NCBI GenBank assembly: GCA_003024985.2
Contig: PXIH01S0002219.1
Strand: one strand, 5' to 3'
DNA from: Euperipatoides rowelli
Taxonomy: Eukaryota > Onychophora > Udeonychophora > Euonychophora > Peripatopsidae
Length of the DNA stretch: 17,423 bases
Each line of letters starts with the position of its first letter. The stretch's first letter is position 1. This document shows positions 17,201-17,423 of this stretch, in pieces. Position numbers and translations under genes: made by a program. The notes beneath the pieces are model-generated. The model had not been told where the DNA came from. It saw only the letters and a list, made by a program, of their open reading frames with translations, and searched no databases.

Positions 17201-17423
17201 TAATTTTTTTTTATAATGAAAGAAAATAAAACAAATATTCTGTAATGCATTTTTATATTCGAATATGACTTTACGAATGAATATTCGGATATTCAAATAT
17301 TCACCCTACACCTACTAGTTGGATCTGATGAACTAAGCGGAACTTTGTATCATATTTTTAAAATGGAAAATTATTAATACAACTTATGTTAAAATGACCT
17401 CCCTCCCCCCCCTGTCATTTTTT

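Larger units (their letters stand above)
14856..17314. mobile_element. Non-autonomous hAT-like transposon, interrupted by a nested piggyBac-like MITE
   Basis: The left end TAGGGCTTGGACGAAT (14856) and the reverse complement of the right end TAGGTGTAGGGTGAAT (ending 17314) agree at 11 of 16 bases. Both run into subterminal GAATATTCGAATA-type motifs (14888-14930 on the left, 17258-17300 on the right). The flanks CTAGTTAG (14848-14855) and CTAGTTGG (17315-17322) form an 8-bp target duplication with one difference, and CTAGTTAG fits the known hAT preference nTnnnnAn. TAGGGCT-GGACGAAT-like ends are typical of hAT elements. No transposase (BED finger, hATC dimerisation region) is readable inside. 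Without the nested element it would be about 1.48 kb. Confidence 0.65.
13363..17423 (+). other. Downstream intron of the ARHGAP21/23-like gene (partial)
   Basis: The intron starts with the GTAAGC donor at 13363 and runs beyond the window end. The first kilobase (13363-14317) is AT-rich with a long A-run near 13682-13698, a C10 run at 13822-13831 and a short (TA)n at 13881-13892, and I see no other feature there. From 14318 to 17314 it is almost entirely transposon-derived, as listed separately. Between 14559 and 14855 is a somewhat G-rich stretch (14740-14790) with no recognisable gene. Confidence 0.7.

Overview
The window is animal genomic DNA, strongly AT-rich and almost entirely non-coding. 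It has the layout of one invertebrate gene locus: very long introns packed with decayed mobile elements and tandem repeats. I see no bacterial or viral gene organisation. The only convincing protein-coding segment is one spliced exon on the + strand at 13213-13362. It encodes the start of the PDZ domain of an ARHGAP21/ARHGAP23-type Rho GTPase-activating protein. This marks the DNA as metazoan. The single ambiguous base at 9871, the (TTA)n tracts and the G/C homopolymers fit a draft assembly of an invertebrate, but I cannot name the lineage.

Layout: 1-13212 is upstream sequence, read as intron (at least its 3' part must be). It holds a dispersed repeat family (about 30-230, 3579-3830, 5205-5290), two minus-strand non-LTR retrotransposon 3' ends that share a stem-loop (about 649-840 and 11494-11790), a fold-back repeat (1497-1633), and a tandem array with alternating A and B units (4058-4558). 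It also holds a diverged long direct repeat (about 5580-6130 and 7560-7910), a local duplication (6330-6928), a roughly 74-bp array (8612-9147), and the 3' remnant of a plus-strand LINE whose last 42 bp or so are tripled (10371-10720). A roughly 50-bp array (12523-12745) and a T/A-centred hairpin (12897-12984) complete this part. The exon follows, with consensus splice sites.

13363-17423 is the next intron and holds three non-autonomous DNA transposons identified from terminal inverted repeats (TIRs) and target-site duplications (TSDs). They are a 241-bp Mutator-like MITE (14318-14558, 9-bp TSD), a hAT-like element (14856-17314, 8-bp TSD), and a piggyBac-like MITE (15094-16071, TTAA on both sides) inserted inside the hAT element. 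The piggyBac-like element carries an internal duplication.

No operons, RNA genes, CRISPR arrays or complete transposase genes are supported. The most noteworthy content is this nested transposon record, the alternating tandem array, and the structured LINE 3' ends. I found no new biochemical system.
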